Below, in pieces: positions 56,261-64,000 of a DNA stretch of 64,000 nt. Source of the stretch: DASUPK01 sp963804595 (GTDB lineage: Bacteria > Actinomycetota > Thermoleophilia > Solirubrobacterales > 70-9). How positions within the stretch are numbered: the stretch's first letter is position 1; each line of letters begins with the position of its first letter. The notes beneath the pieces were generated by a model. It did not search any database, was not told the DNA's origin, and saw nothing but the letters and a program-made list of their open reading frames with translations. Where the stretch lies: contig CAWDQZ010000020.1 in the NCBI GenBank assembly GCA_963804595.1, positions 62,001 through 126,000 of the forward strand, given 5' to 3'. The translations under genes and the position numbers were made by a program.

Positions 56261-57564
56261 TGGCGGAGATCGTCATGCCCAGACTCTCGGACTCGATGGA
56301 GGAGGGCACCGTCCTGCGCTGGCTGAAGGGCGTAGGCGACCGGGTGGCAGTCGGGGACGAGCTGGTCGAGATCGAGACCGACAAGGCGAACATGGTCTAC
56401 GAGTCGGATCTCGACGGGACCATCGTCGAGGTGATGGCTCAGGAGGGAGACACGCTGCCGGTCGGGGATCCGATCGCCAGGGTCGGGGACGCGAGCGAGG
56501 TTCAGTCCGGGGGTAATGGGGGCGCTCCGGAGGAAGAGCCCGCCGCCGCCCGTGAGTCGGCCTCAGCCCCGGAACCGCCGGCGCCCGCCGTGACCGCGGC
56601 TCCACCGGCTCCTTCCCCTGCGGGTATGGGCGGCGACGGCCGCGTCAAAGCCTCGCCCATCGCCAGGCGGATCGCCGCGGATCGGGGGCTCGACCTGCAG
56701 GGCTTGAGCGGTTCAGGGCCAGGCGGACGGATCGTCAAGGCCGACGTCGAGCGGGCGCTCGCCTCGGGTGTGGCAGAGATGGCGCCGCAACCCCCGACGG
56801 AGGCTCCTGTCGCGCCAGCGGCGCCGGCCGCTCCGACTCCGGGCGTGGCCGAGAAGCCCGAGACCGCCAAGGGCCAGGTGGAGGTGGTCGAGCTCACGAA
56901 GCTCCAGCAGACCGTCGCCCGCCGCATGGCCGAGTCCAAGGCGACCGCACCCCACTTCTACCTACAGGCGGAGATCGACATGACCGCCGCGGTGGAGGGC
57001 AGAGCGAAGCTCAAGTCCTCCGCCAGGGAGGGCGAGGTCGTCCCCACCTTCAACGACATGGTCGTCAAGGCCTGCGCCCTCGCCCTGCGGGAGCACCCAA
57101 GGGCCAACGGCGCCTACCGCGACGGCAAGATCGAGCTCTATTCCCGCGTCAACGTAGGGGTAGCGGTCGCGGCCCAGGATGCGCTGGTCGTGCCGACGGT
57201 CTTCGACGCGGACCAGAAGGGCCTGCGCCGCATCGCGACCGAGACCAGGGCCCTGGCCGCTCGGGTCCGTGACGCGTCGATCACGCCCCCCGAGCTCTCC
57301 GGCGGGACCTTCACGGTGTCCAACCTGGGCATGTACGGGATCTCCAACTTCGGCGCCGTGATCAACACGCCGCAGGCCGGCATCCTGGCCGTCGGCGAGG
57401 TGAAGGCGAAACCGACGGTCACCGACTCCGGCGCCATCGAGCCGCGCCGGCTGATGGGCGTGACGCTCGCCTGCGACCACCGCATTCTCTACGGCGCCGA
57501 CGGCGCCGAGTTCCTGGCGCGCGTCAGGGAGCTGCTCGAGGAGCCACTCGGGCTCGCGCTCTAG
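56260..57564 (+). CDS. Dihydrolipoamide acetyltransferase (E2)
   Basis: The 434-residue E2 has an N-terminal lipoyl domain with the lipoyl lysine in VEIETDKANMVYES, a Pro/Ala-rich swinging linker, a peripheral-subunit-binding domain (KASPIARRIAADRGLDLQG), a second linker and a catalytic acyltransferase domain. The catalytic motif reads CDHRILYGADGAEFL: the His is present but the usual Asp of HxxxDG is Tyr. Its stop overlaps the stop of the convergent cupin gene by 4 bases. Confidence 0.92.
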
Positions 57565-57890
57565 GCAGCCGGAATCCCGTCGATCAGGAACAGCCGCGCC
57601 GGCTCGTCGCCGTCGTTCCGACCGCGGTGCCGCGGTGACGGCGGCAGGACGAAGGAAGCGCCGGTGGCGACCGCGAGAGGATCGCTGTCGTCGTCGAAGC
57701 TGTAGGTGATCGACCCGCTGATGACGTAGCCCGAATGGGGAACGTCGCACCATCCCTCCCGGCCGGACCCCGGCGAGTACTCGACGAGGGCCCAGCGGGT
57801 GCCGTCGACCTCCACCTCGCGGTCTGACACACCGGGGTCGTGTGTGACGGGATCGGCGCTCCAGAAGTCGATCGCCCGGGGACCGGTCAC
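57561..57890 (-). CDS. Small cupin-domain protein
   Basis: The 109-residue single-domain cupin includes WCDVPHSGYVISGSITYSF, with the beta-strand and Gly turn of the first cupin motif, and LPPSPRHRGRNDGDEPARLF with the second. The His/Glu set is partial, so metal binding is unsure. It may be a sugar or acid binding protein or an isomerase; no substrate is assigned. It is 4 bases after the gene at 57895-58137 on the same strand. Confidence 0.76.
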   Translation of the reverse strand: MTGPRAIDFWSADPVTHDPGVSDREVEVDGTRWALVEYSPGSGREGWCDVPHSGYVISGSITYSFDDDSDPLAVATGASFVLPPSPRHRGRNDGDEPARLFLIDGIPAA

Positions 57891-57894
57891 TGGG

Positions 57895-58137
57895 TCAGGC
57901 GGCCTTGCCGCCCTCGACCCACTGGGCCAACAGCTCGACCCGGTCCTCCGGCCAAGCTCCGTCGCACGGCATGTTCCCGGCCCTCACCTGGGCCAGGATC
58001 TTGTCGGCGTTCCGAACGACGTCGTCGTAGTTCCAGAGGTCGAACTTGCTGCTCATCGACTCACGGTCCCGCTCGCGAAAGAGCGGCTTGATGTCCGTCT
58101 CGAAGCTCGGCGTCTCACCGACGGTTGAGGATTCCAT
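57895..58137 (-). CDS. Small conserved protein, FETDIKPLFRERDRESM family
   Basis: This 80-residue soluble protein has strongly conserved-looking features: FETDIKPLFRERDRESMSS, FDLWNYDDVVRNADKIL and GNMPCDGAWPEDRV, ending in a helix. The pattern resembles the haem-binding end of small cytochrome c modules (an MPCDG segment), but there is no CxxCH, so haem attachment is not expected. I know of similar short ORFs in other bacteria but not of a function. The ATG at 58137 was chosen by conservation. Confidence 0.6.
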   Translation of the reverse strand: MESSTVGETPSFETDIKPLFRERDRESMSSKFDLWNYDDVVRNADKILAQVRAGNMPCDGAWPEDRVELLAQWVEGGKAA

Positions 58138-58203
58138 CTGAACATCTTCCCGCTTCACGGGAGCGCTGCAAGTCCGGTGCTGTTTTCTCGCGGGGGTCGG
58201 GGG

Positions 58204-58348
58204 TATGATCCGAACATCACATAGGGAGGAGAGGTGATCCCTCTCCGCCCGTTGTCCGTGAAGGCGGCCCCCCGGTTGATCCCGGAGCCGCCACAGACAG
58301 CTCGCCGGAGGCGATCCCAAGGGCGGGCAAGACGAAAGGCGGACCGAT
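58204..58348 (+). promoter_or_regulatory. Promoter and structured leader of the branched-chain dehydrogenase operon
   Basis: TATGAT (58204-58209) is a good -10. The untranslated leader of about 130 bases holds a stem GGCGGC (58263-58268) with GCCGCC (58287-58292), an inner CCGG/CCGG helix and a second hairpin TCGCC (58302-58306) with GGCGA (58310-58314). GGGAGGAG ahead of a GTG at 58234 could start a small Arg-rich frame. The leader may be regulatory; no known riboswitch is recognised. Confidence 0.4.
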
Positions 58349-59497
58349 ATGAAGCTCGAAGCCGCGAGCGCGAGTCGCTTGCCCGGGCGCGTGGGTACGG
58401 ATGCCCTGACGCGCGCTGACCGAGCCCTACTCCTCCGCTACATGCTGCTCATGCGGCACTCCGAGGAGCGCGGGCTGACCCTCTACAAGCAGGGCAAGGT
58501 GCCCGGCTCCTTCTACGACGGACGAGGCCAGGAGGCGACCTGCGTCGGCGCCGCCTTCACCCTGGGGCCCCGGGATCGGATGTGCATTCTGCATCGCGAC
58601 CTCGGGGCTCATTTCGTTCGGGGGGTCACTCCGGATCGCTACCTCGCCAACTACATGGGCCGGCAGGACGGGGTCACCGGCGGCAAGGACGGGAACATGC
58701 ACTTCGGGGACCGCGAGCTCGGCTGCGTCGGGATGGTGAGCATGCTCCCGGACATGGCCCAGGTGGCCACCGGCATGGCGCTCTCCTTCAAGATGCGTTC
58801 CGAGCCGAGGGTGGCGATGACCTTCTTCGGCGAGGGCTCGACCGCCAACGGCCAGTGGCACGAGGCGATGAACTTCGCCGGCATCCACCACCTGCCGGTG
58901 GTCTTCGTGCTCGAGAACAACCAGTTCGCCTACTCGACCCCGACCGCCCTCGAGTTCGCCGTCGACCCGGTCCAGCGGGCGAAGAGCTACGGGTTCCCGG
59001 GCGTGAGCGTCGACGGCAACGACGTCGAGGCGGTCTTCGAGGTGGCCAGGGTCGCCACCGAGCGGGCCCGCGACGGCGACGGTCCGACCCTGATCGAGTG
59101 CCACACGATGCGCATGCACGGCCACGGCGCTCACGACGACATGGGCTACGTGCCGGACGGGCTGCTCGAGGAGTGGTCGCACCGCGACCCGATCGAGCTC
59201 TACGCCCGGCGTCTCATTGACGAGAACGGCTTCGAGCCGACCGAGGTGGACGAGATCCGCGAGTCGGTGGCCGCCTACGTCGACGAGTGCGCGGAGAGGG
59301 CCGTGGGATCGCCGATGCCCGATCCGGCAGTCGCCACCGACGGAGTGTTCGCCGAGAGCTGGGAGCCGCTCGGCGACGGCGAGGCACCCTGGTCGCGCTG
59401 GAGTGCGACCGAGGACCAGGGGGAAGCGAATGGAAACGGCCGCCGCGGCACCAACGGCCACCACGGTGCATTGCTCGAGCACGGGAGGGCGGCCTGA
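58349..59497 (+). CDS. Branched-chain 2-oxoacid dehydrogenase E1 alpha subunit (second paralogue)
   Basis: The 382-residue TPP-dependent E1 alpha, with LLRYMLLMRHSEERGLTLY at the start, carries GEGSTANGQWHEAMNF with LENNQFAYSTPT, and MHGHGAHDDMGYVPDG in place of the phosphorylation loop. GEG replaces the usual GDG of the TPP motif, as in the acetoin/branched-chain subgroup. It overlaps the next gene by one base. With the leucine-type dehydrogenase at 61756 the operon fits branched-chain 2-oxoacid oxidation; acetoin dehydrogenase is the alternative. Confidence 0.85.
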   Translation: MKLEAASASRLPGRVGTDALTRADRALLLRYMLLMRHSEERGLTLYKQGKVPGSFYDGRGQEATCVGAAFTLGPRDRMCILHRDLGAHFVRGVTPDRYLANYMGRQDGVTGGKDGNMHFGDRELGCVGMVSMLPDMAQVATGMALSFKMRSEPRVAMTFFGEGSTANGQWHEAMNFAGIHHLPVVFVLENNQFAYSTPTALEFAVDPVQRAKSYGFPGVSVDGNDVEAVFEVARVATERARDGDGPTLIECHTMRMHGHGAHDDMGYVPDGLLEEWSHRDPIELYARRLIDENGFEPTEVDEIRESVAAYVDECAERAVGSPMPDPAVATDGVFAESWEPLGDGEAPWSRWSATEDQGEANGNGRRGTNGHHGALLEHGRAA

Positions 59498-60462
59498 TGG
59501 CGGAGATGACCTACCTGCAGGCGATCAGCGACGGCCTGCGCGAGGAGATGCGGCGCGACGAGGCGGTCTTCTGTCTCGGCGAGGACATCGGCGCCTTCGG
59601 CGGCGCGTTCAAGGTCACGGACGGCTTCATCGAGGAGTTCGGGGCGGACCGCGTCCTCGACACGCCGCTCGCCGAGAACATGATCGTCGGCGCGGCCATC
59701 GGTGCGGCCATCGAGGGCATGAGGCCGGTGGCGGAGATGCAGTTCGCCGACTTCATCTCCTGCGGCTTCGACCAGCTCGTGAACGTCGCCGGCAAGCTGC
59801 ACTACCGCCAGGGAGTGTCCGTCCCGATGGTCGTGCGGCTCCCCTCCGGCGGCGGGTTCTCGGGCGGTCCCTTCCATTCGCAGAACCCGGAGGCCTGGTT
59901 CATGCAGTCGCCGGGCCTCAAGGTCGTGGCCCCGGCCACGGCGGCGGATGCGAAGGGGCTGCTGGTCAGCGCGATCCGCGACCCGAACCCCGTCTGCTAC
60001 CTCGAGCACAAGGGGCTCTACAGGCATGTGAAGGGCGAGGTGCCGGAGGGAGAGCACGCGGTTCCCCTCGGTCAGGCCCGGGTTGCGAGGGTGGGCGGCG
60101 AGTTGAGCGTGATCGCCTACGGCTCCTCGGTTCCCCTCGCGCTGCAGGCGGCCGACGAGCTCGATGAGGACATCGAGGTCATCGACCTGCGGACGCTCAA
60201 CCCGCTCGACGCCGAGGCGATCCTGGCGAGCGTCGAGAAGACCGGCAAGGTTCTGATCGCGCACGAGGCGACCCGCTCCTGTGGCGTCGGCGCCGAGGTC
60301 GCGAGCCTGGTCTCCGAGCGGGCCTTCGAGTCCCTCGATGCGCCGGTCCGCAGGCTGACGGCGCCGGACGTCCCGATCCCCTTCAGTCCACCGCTCGAGC
60401 AGTCCGTCCTCCCGCAGCTCGACGACATGAAGGAGGCGTGCCGTGAGCTCCTCGCCTACTGA
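59497..60462 (+). CDS. Branched-chain 2-oxoacid dehydrogenase E1 beta subunit (second paralogue)
   Basis: The 321-residue subunit begins MAEMTYLQAISDGLREEMRR and has FCLGEDIGAFGGAFKVTDG, DTPLAENMIVGAAIGAAIEG, LPSGGGFSGGPFHSQNPEAW and LEHKGLYRHVKGEVPEGEH. These match the E1 beta pattern of 2-oxoacid dehydrogenases. The ATG overlaps the upstream stop (TGATG), and the E2 gene begins inside its end. Confidence 0.9.
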   Translation: MAEMTYLQAISDGLREEMRRDEAVFCLGEDIGAFGGAFKVTDGFIEEFGADRVLDTPLAENMIVGAAIGAAIEGMRPVAEMQFADFISCGFDQLVNVAGKLHYRQGVSVPMVVRLPSGGGFSGGPFHSQNPEAWFMQSPGLKVVAPATAADAKGLLVSAIRDPNPVCYLEHKGLYRHVKGEVPEGEHAVPLGQARVARVGGELSVIAYGSSVPLALQAADELDEDIEVIDLRTLNPLDAEAILASVEKTGKVLIAHEATRSCGVGAEVASLVSERAFESLDAPVRRLTAPDVPIPFSPPLEQSVLPQLDDMKEACRELLAY

Positions 60463-61759
60463 AAACCCGCATAAGACCGCCTCACCCGTCGAGATCGTGA
60501 TGCCCCAGATGGGCGTCTCGGTAGCCGAAGGCACGATCGTCGAGTGGTCGAAGCGGCCCGGCGACTGGGTTGAGCGCGACGAGACCGTCTGTCTGGTGAC
60601 CACCGACAAGGTCGACGTCGAGATCCCCTCCCCCTCAGCCGGGCGGCTCGCGAAGATCCTGGTGGAGCCGGGTGACACCGTCGACGTGGGCACCCCGCTC
60701 GCGGAGCTGGACGGGGGCGCGCGACCGGGCGAGGCCCATCCGGAGGAAGATCAGCACGAGCAACCGCCCCCAGCGCCGAAGCAGGAGGAGGGAGAGACCG
60801 ATCGGTCGGGGTTCCATTCCCCGATCGTCCGCCGGATGGCGGACGAGCACGGCATCGACCTCTCGAGGGTCGAGGGCACCGGGATCGGCGGGAGGATCCG
60901 CAAGCGCGACCTCGTGGCGCTGATCGAGTCGGGTTCGGCGCCACAGCCGGCCGAGCCGGAGCAGGGGGGACAGGGGGAACGCCCGCTCCATATCGAGTCG
61001 CCCTACCGGCCGGAGGAGCCCGTTCCGCCGGGCGATGGCAATGGTGCGGCCCCCGCAGAGGATGTCCTTCCCGGAGAGCACCGCGAGCCGATGACGCCGA
61101 TGCGCAGGCGAATCGCCGAGCACATGCTCGAGAGCCGGCGCACCTCGGCGCATTGCACGACGATCGTCGAGGTGGACCTCAACCGGGTCGTGCGAACGCG
61201 TCGCGAGCTCAAGGAGGGGATGAAGCGCCGCGGTGTGCCGCTCACCTACCTCGCCTTCGTGGCGAGCGCGACCGTGGCCGAGCTCGATCGCCACCCGATC
61301 CTGAACGCGTCGATCGACGGAGACGAGCTCGTCTACCACGACGACGTCAACCTCGGCATCGCCGTGGCGCTGGAGTCCGGGTTGATCGTGCCGGTGATCC
61401 GGCACGCTCAGCGGCTCAGCCTCGAGGGTCTGGCGAGCGAGATAGGGCAACTGGCGCAGCGAGCCAGGACGGGGGAGCTCGACCCGGACGACGTTGCGGG
61501 CGGCACATTCACGATCACGAATCCCGGTCAATTCGGGGCCGTTCTGGCGACACCGATCATCAACCAGCCCCAGGTGGCGATTCTCGACTTGGAGGCCGTG
61601 GTCAAGCGGCCGGTCGTCATCGATGACGAGTCCGAGGCGATCGCCGTCCGGCCGATGACGAATCTCTGCATGTCCTGGGACCACCGGGCGCTCGACGGAG
61701 CGGAGGCCGCGCGCTTCCTCTCCGACGTCAAGGCCCGGCTCGAGGGGTGGGAGCAATGA
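60443..61759 (+). CDS. Dihydrolipoamide acyltransferase E2 (second paralogue)
   Basis: The 438-residue E2 has an N-terminal lipoyl domain (VTTDKVDVEIPSPSAGR, lipoyl Lys in DKVD), Pro/Glu-rich linkers, a subunit-binding domain (HSPIVRRMADEHGIDL) and a C-terminal acyltransferase domain. Its catalytic motif is intact: WDHRALDGAEAARFL. It starts on a GTG 6 bases after AGGAGG, inside the end of E1 beta (20-base overlap). Unlike the pyruvate-type E2 it keeps the catalytic Asp. Confidence 0.92.
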   Translation: MSSSPTENPHKTASPVEIVMPQMGVSVAEGTIVEWSKRPGDWVERDETVCLVTTDKVDVEIPSPSAGRLAKILVEPGDTVDVGTPLAELDGGARPGEAHPEEDQHEQPPPAPKQEEGETDRSGFHSPIVRRMADEHGIDLSRVEGTGIGGRIRKRDLVALIESGSAPQPAEPEQGGQGERPLHIESPYRPEEPVPPGDGNGAAPAEDVLPGEHREPMTPMRRRIAEHMLESRRTSAHCTTIVEVDLNRVVRTRRELKEGMKRRGVPLTYLAFVASATVAELDRHPILNASIDGDELVYHDDVNLGIAVALESGLIVPVIRHAQRLSLEGLASEIGQLAQRARTGELDPDDVAGGTFTITNPGQFGAVLATPIINQPQVAILDLEAVVKRPVVIDDESEAIAVRPMTNLCMSWDHRALDGAEAARFLSDVKARLEGWEQ

Positions 61760-62823
61760 GCCTGCTGGCCCACGAGGAGGTCGCCGTCCGGCGCGGGCGG
61801 CGCAGCGGGATCTACATCGTGGTCTCTATCCATTCGACCGCGCTCGGCCCCGCTCTGGGCGGTCTGCGCATGTGGCGCTACGCCGCCCTGGGCGACGCGA
61901 TCGCCGACGGCCTCCGCCTCTCTGAGGCGATGACCTACAAGGCCGCCGCGGCCGGGCTCGACCTCGGCGGCGGCAAGGCAGTCATCTGCCTCCCGCCGGA
62001 TCACGAGCTGCAGCCCGATGACCGCCGCGAACTGATGCTCGACGTCGGCGACATCGTCGACTCGCTCGACGGCCGCTACGTGACGGCCGAGGACGTCGGC
62101 ACGGGCACGAACGACATGGCGGTCATCAGGGAGCGGACCGAGCACGTCGTGGGCCTTCCCATCGACTCCGGCGGGTCCGGGGATCCGAGTCCGATCACGG
62201 CACGCGGCGTCGAGTCCGCGATCCGTGCGAGCTGTGCGCATCGCTACGGGAGCGGCGATCTTCTCGGCCGTCGCGTGTCCGTGGTTGGACTGGGCCACGT
62301 CGGGTCGCATCTGGCCGAGCGGCTGTCGGCTGACGGCGCCGAGCTGGCCGTCACCGACATCGACCCGGGCAGGCGCGCGCTGGCCGAGCGACTCGACGCC
62401 CGCTGGCTGGATCCGGCGGAGGCGATGACGGCGGAGTGCGAGGTGCTCGCGCCCTGTGCCCTCGGGGGGACGATCGACGGCGACGTCGCCGAGCGATTGC
62501 GCTGCGAGATCGTCTGCGGCGCGGCCAACAACGTGCTCGCCGAGCGGTCCCTGGCGGAGCGCCTGGCGGAGCGGCGGATCCTCTATGCGCCGGACTTCAT
62601 CGCCAACGCCGGGGGCCTGATCAACGTCTACGGAGAGCTGCACTCGCTCGACAGGGAGCGGCTCGACACTCTGGTGGACGGGATCGGAGCGGCGCTGGCA
62701 CGAGTCTTCGGTGCCGCCGCGGAGCGATCTGTGACCCCACTCGACGCGGCCAGAGCGCTCGCCGAGGAGCGGCTCGATGGGGCCCGCAACGCGTCGATCG
62801 GCGTACCGGCCTCTGCGGTCTAG
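61756..62823 (+). CDS. Leucine/valine-type amino-acid dehydrogenase
   Basis: This is a 355-residue NAD-dependent Glu/Leu/Phe/Val dehydrogenase. The catalytic lysine lies in AMTYKAAAAGLDLGGGKAV, the second-site Asp in AEDVGTGTNDM, and the NAD motif is VVGLGHVGSHLAERL. It oxidatively deaminates branched-chain amino acids to 2-oxoacids. Directly after the second E1-E2 operon (ATGA overlap), it makes the substrate that complex would oxidise. The remaining C-terminal part has PDFIANAGGLINVYGEL. Confidence 0.92.
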   Translation: MSLLAHEEVAVRRGRRSGIYIVVSIHSTALGPALGGLRMWRYAALGDAIADGLRLSEAMTYKAAAAGLDLGGGKAVICLPPDHELQPDDRRELMLDVGDIVDSLDGRYVTAEDVGTGTNDMAVIRERTEHVVGLPIDSGGSGDPSPITARGVESAIRASCAHRYGSGDLLGRRVSVVGLGHVGSHLAERLSADGAELAVTDIDPGRRALAERLDARWLDPAEAMTAECEVLAPCALGGTIDGDVAERLRCEIVCGAANNVLAERSLAERLAERRILYAPDFIANAGGLINVYGELHSLDRERLDTLVDGIGAALARVFGAAAERSVTPLDAARALAEERLDGARNASIGVPASAV

Positions 62824-62834
62824 GCTCGCGCGGG

Positions 62835-63230
62835 ATGGACCATGCGCAGCTGAGCGACTGGCTCGTCGGATACGAGCGAGCCTGGCGATCGCCTGGCACC
62901 GAGGCGCTCGCGGACCTATTCACGGAGGACGCGATCTATTCGACGGGGCCCTACGAGAACCCCCACCGCGGCCTAGGCGCCATCGCTCGGATGTGGGAGG
63001 GGGAGCGGCTCGCGCCGGACGAGGAGTTCGAGATGTCGAGCGAGATCGTCGCCGTGGAGGGCGACAGCGGGGTCGTGAGGATCGAGGTGAGCTACGGGCC
63101 GCCAAGGGCCCGCGAGTACCGCGACCTCTGGATCGTGCGGCTGGACCAATCAGGGCACTGTTTTCAGTTCGAGGAGTGGCCGTTCTGGCCGCCGAGCCAG
63201 CCGGGCGCCCCGGCGGCCGGAGGAGACTGA
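62835..63230 (+). CDS. SnoaL-like (NTF2-fold) protein
   Basis: The 131-residue protein has an N-terminal helix (LSDWLVGYERAWRSPG), LADLFTEDAIYSTGPYEN, HRGLGAIARMWEGE and paired strands with VVRIEVSYG and RDLWIVRLDQSGHCFQFEEW. This is the standard small cone-fold module; the function is unknown. TAGGCT lies 8 bases before its ATG. It overlaps lipB (TGATG), so it may be translated with it. Confidence 0.75.
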   Translation: MDHAQLSDWLVGYERAWRSPGTEALADLFTEDAIYSTGPYENPHRGLGAIARMWEGERLAPDEEFEMSSEIVAVEGDSGVVRIEVSYGPPRAREYRDLWIVRLDQSGHCFQFEEWPFWPPSQPGAPAAGGD

Positions 63231-63958
63231 TGCGCGAGACTGTGGACATGGACCAGGTTCTGGTGATGCGCTGCGGACAGGTCCCCTACGAGGAGGCCAG
63301 GAGCGCGCAGAAGCGGATCGAGGCGGCGCGGCTGGCGGGCGACGTCCCCGACGTGCTGCTGCTGCTCGAACACCCCCCGGTCTACACGAAGGGGCGTCGC
63401 GCTGAGGCGGGCGAGCTCGGCATGGGCGAGGACTGGTATCGCATGCAGGGGATCGAAGTCTGTGAAACGGATCGGGGAGGGCGCGTCACCTACCACGGCC
63501 CCGGCCAGCTGGTCGGCTACCCGATCGTCTCCCTGAAGCCGTACGGCGACAACGTGCACGAGTACGTCTGCGGCCTGGAGCGGTTGATGGTCGAGTCCCT
63601 TGGGGCTTTCGGGGTCGAGGCCGAGACGATCGACGACCTGACCGGAGTCTGGGTCGGCGGACGGCCGCCGGAGGGCCGCAAGATCGGCTCGATCGGCGTG
63701 CACGTCAACCGCGGGGTCACCACGCATGGCTTCGCGGTCAACGTCAACAACGACCTGCAGCCCTTCGAGTGGATCGTCCCCTGCGGCATCGAGGGCGTGC
63801 GGATGACCTCGCTGACCCGCGAATTGGCCGCGGAGCAGGACATGAGCGGCTACATGGACACCGTGAGCGAGCTCTTCGGCCGGATCTTCGATCGCGAGCC
63901 GGTCGAGGCCGAGGGCACGTTGGCGGAGCTGGCGGGCGCCGCGGCACAGGTACGGTAG
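63230..63958 (+). CDS. lipB: Octanoyl transferase LipB
   Basis: The 242-residue enzyme transfers octanoate from acyl carrier protein to lipoyl domains. Motifs are LLLEHPPVYTKGRR, GGRVTYHGPGQLVGYPI (acyl-binding loop), RKIGSIGVHVNRGVTTHGFA with the catalytic Lys, and VPCGIEGVRMTSL with the catalytic Cys. Placed behind two lipoyl-dependent E2 genes, it completes the cofactor supply. Confidence 0.95.
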   Translation: MRETVDMDQVLVMRCGQVPYEEARSAQKRIEAARLAGDVPDVLLLLEHPPVYTKGRRAEAGELGMGEDWYRMQGIEVCETDRGGRVTYHGPGQLVGYPIVSLKPYGDNVHEYVCGLERLMVESLGAFGVEAETIDDLTGVWVGGRPPEGRKIGSIGVHVNRGVTTHGFAVNVNNDLQPFEWIVPCGIEGVRMTSLTRELAAEQDMSGYMDTVSELFGRIFDREPVEAEGTLAELAGAAAQVR

Positions 63959-63962
63959 AAAG

Positions 63963-64000
63963 ATGGCTTCCGAGGGCGAAACGATCGAGCGACTACATGT
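63963..64000 (+). CDS. Start of next gene, possibly lipA (only 12 codons in window)
   Basis: An ATG at 63963, after GTAGAAAG, opens a frame that runs off the window. By context, lipoyl synthase LipA often follows lipB, but nothing in these few codons proves it. Confidence 0.35.
   Translation, partial: MASEGETIERLH

Noticed and set aside
58234..58419. 61-residue frame with GGGAGGAG upstream, overlapping the E1 alpha start
   Set aside because: The product is Arg/Ala/Glu low-complexity with no domain, and it overlaps a well-supported gene in another frame. It is kept only as a possible leader peptide inside the leader feature.

Overview
The window is GC-rich, densely coding DNA from a bacterium that looks like an actinobacterium. 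The dnaK-grpE-dnaJ-hspR operon, inositol-phospholipid genes, UdgX, an Rv2578c-like radical SAM protein and many leaderless starts all point there. A Thermoleophilia-type lineage is my best guess, by inference only. Very many adjacent genes overlap as ATGA, GTGA or TGATG, so translational coupling is the norm. A second habit is a TANNNT hexamer exactly 6-7 nt before a GTG/ATG with no Shine-Dalgarno sequence, the signature of leaderless mRNAs.

Layout. 1-7.8 kb (minus): a UDG-superfamily protein, a PimA-like glycosyltransferase domain fused to a PHP phosphoesterase, myo-inositol-phosphate synthase, a CDP-alcohol phosphatidyltransferase, two Aur1-like PAP2 proteins and a large membrane protein. 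Together these look like an inositol-lipid module. 7.9-10.5 kb: endonuclease III-like protein, cytochrome c, secreted EEP-fold phosphodiesterase. 10.6-18.9 kb: the HspR heat-shock regulon (dnaK operon and clpB) with a small minus-strand pair between. 19-23.4 kb: cell-wall hydrolase (one frameshift), enoyl-CoA hydratase, methyltransferase, GYD protein. 23.4-37.5 kb: purine biosynthesis purD, E, B, C, S, Q, L, F, N, H, interrupted by a tandem pair of secreted YWTD-propeller genes, the first heavily frameshifted. 37.5-38.3 kb: a strongly structured non-coding interval, an NTF2-like gene and tRNA-Lys. 38.3-42.6 kb: a cysteine-free Rrf2 regulator facing a sulfate ABC transporter operon. 42.8-47.7 kb: small membrane protein plus DUF6766-like protein, two basic Rho_N/SAP-like proteins, an intein-containing radical SAM gene with many frameshifts, udgX, and a hypothetical gene. 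47.8-50.8 kb: thiamin genes (thiS-thiG fusion, thiO with a frameshift, TPP riboswitch, divergent thiE). 51.4-64 kb: lipoamide dehydrogenase, two paralogous E1alpha-E1beta-E2 operons (pyruvate type, then branched-chain type with a leucine-type amino-acid dehydrogenase), and lipB with the start of the next gene.

How it fits together: lpdA supplies E3 for both 2-oxoacid dehydrogenase complexes, lipB supplies lipoyl groups to their E2 subunits, and thiamin genes supply the E1 cofactor. The pur genes cover most steps from PRPP to IMP except purM and purK, which are not in this window.

The most unusual items are the pseudo-glycosyltransferase/PHP fusion, the in-frame ThiS-ThiG fusion under a TPP riboswitch, an intein splitting the radical SAM cysteine motif, a tRNA-Lys whose 3' end lies 2 nt from a start codon, a probable structured RNA after purH, and frameshifts confined to a few short islands. 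No mobile element, CRISPR array or rRNA was seen. No gene-free stretch exceeds 300 bases; the longest (about 263 bases after purH) is described below.
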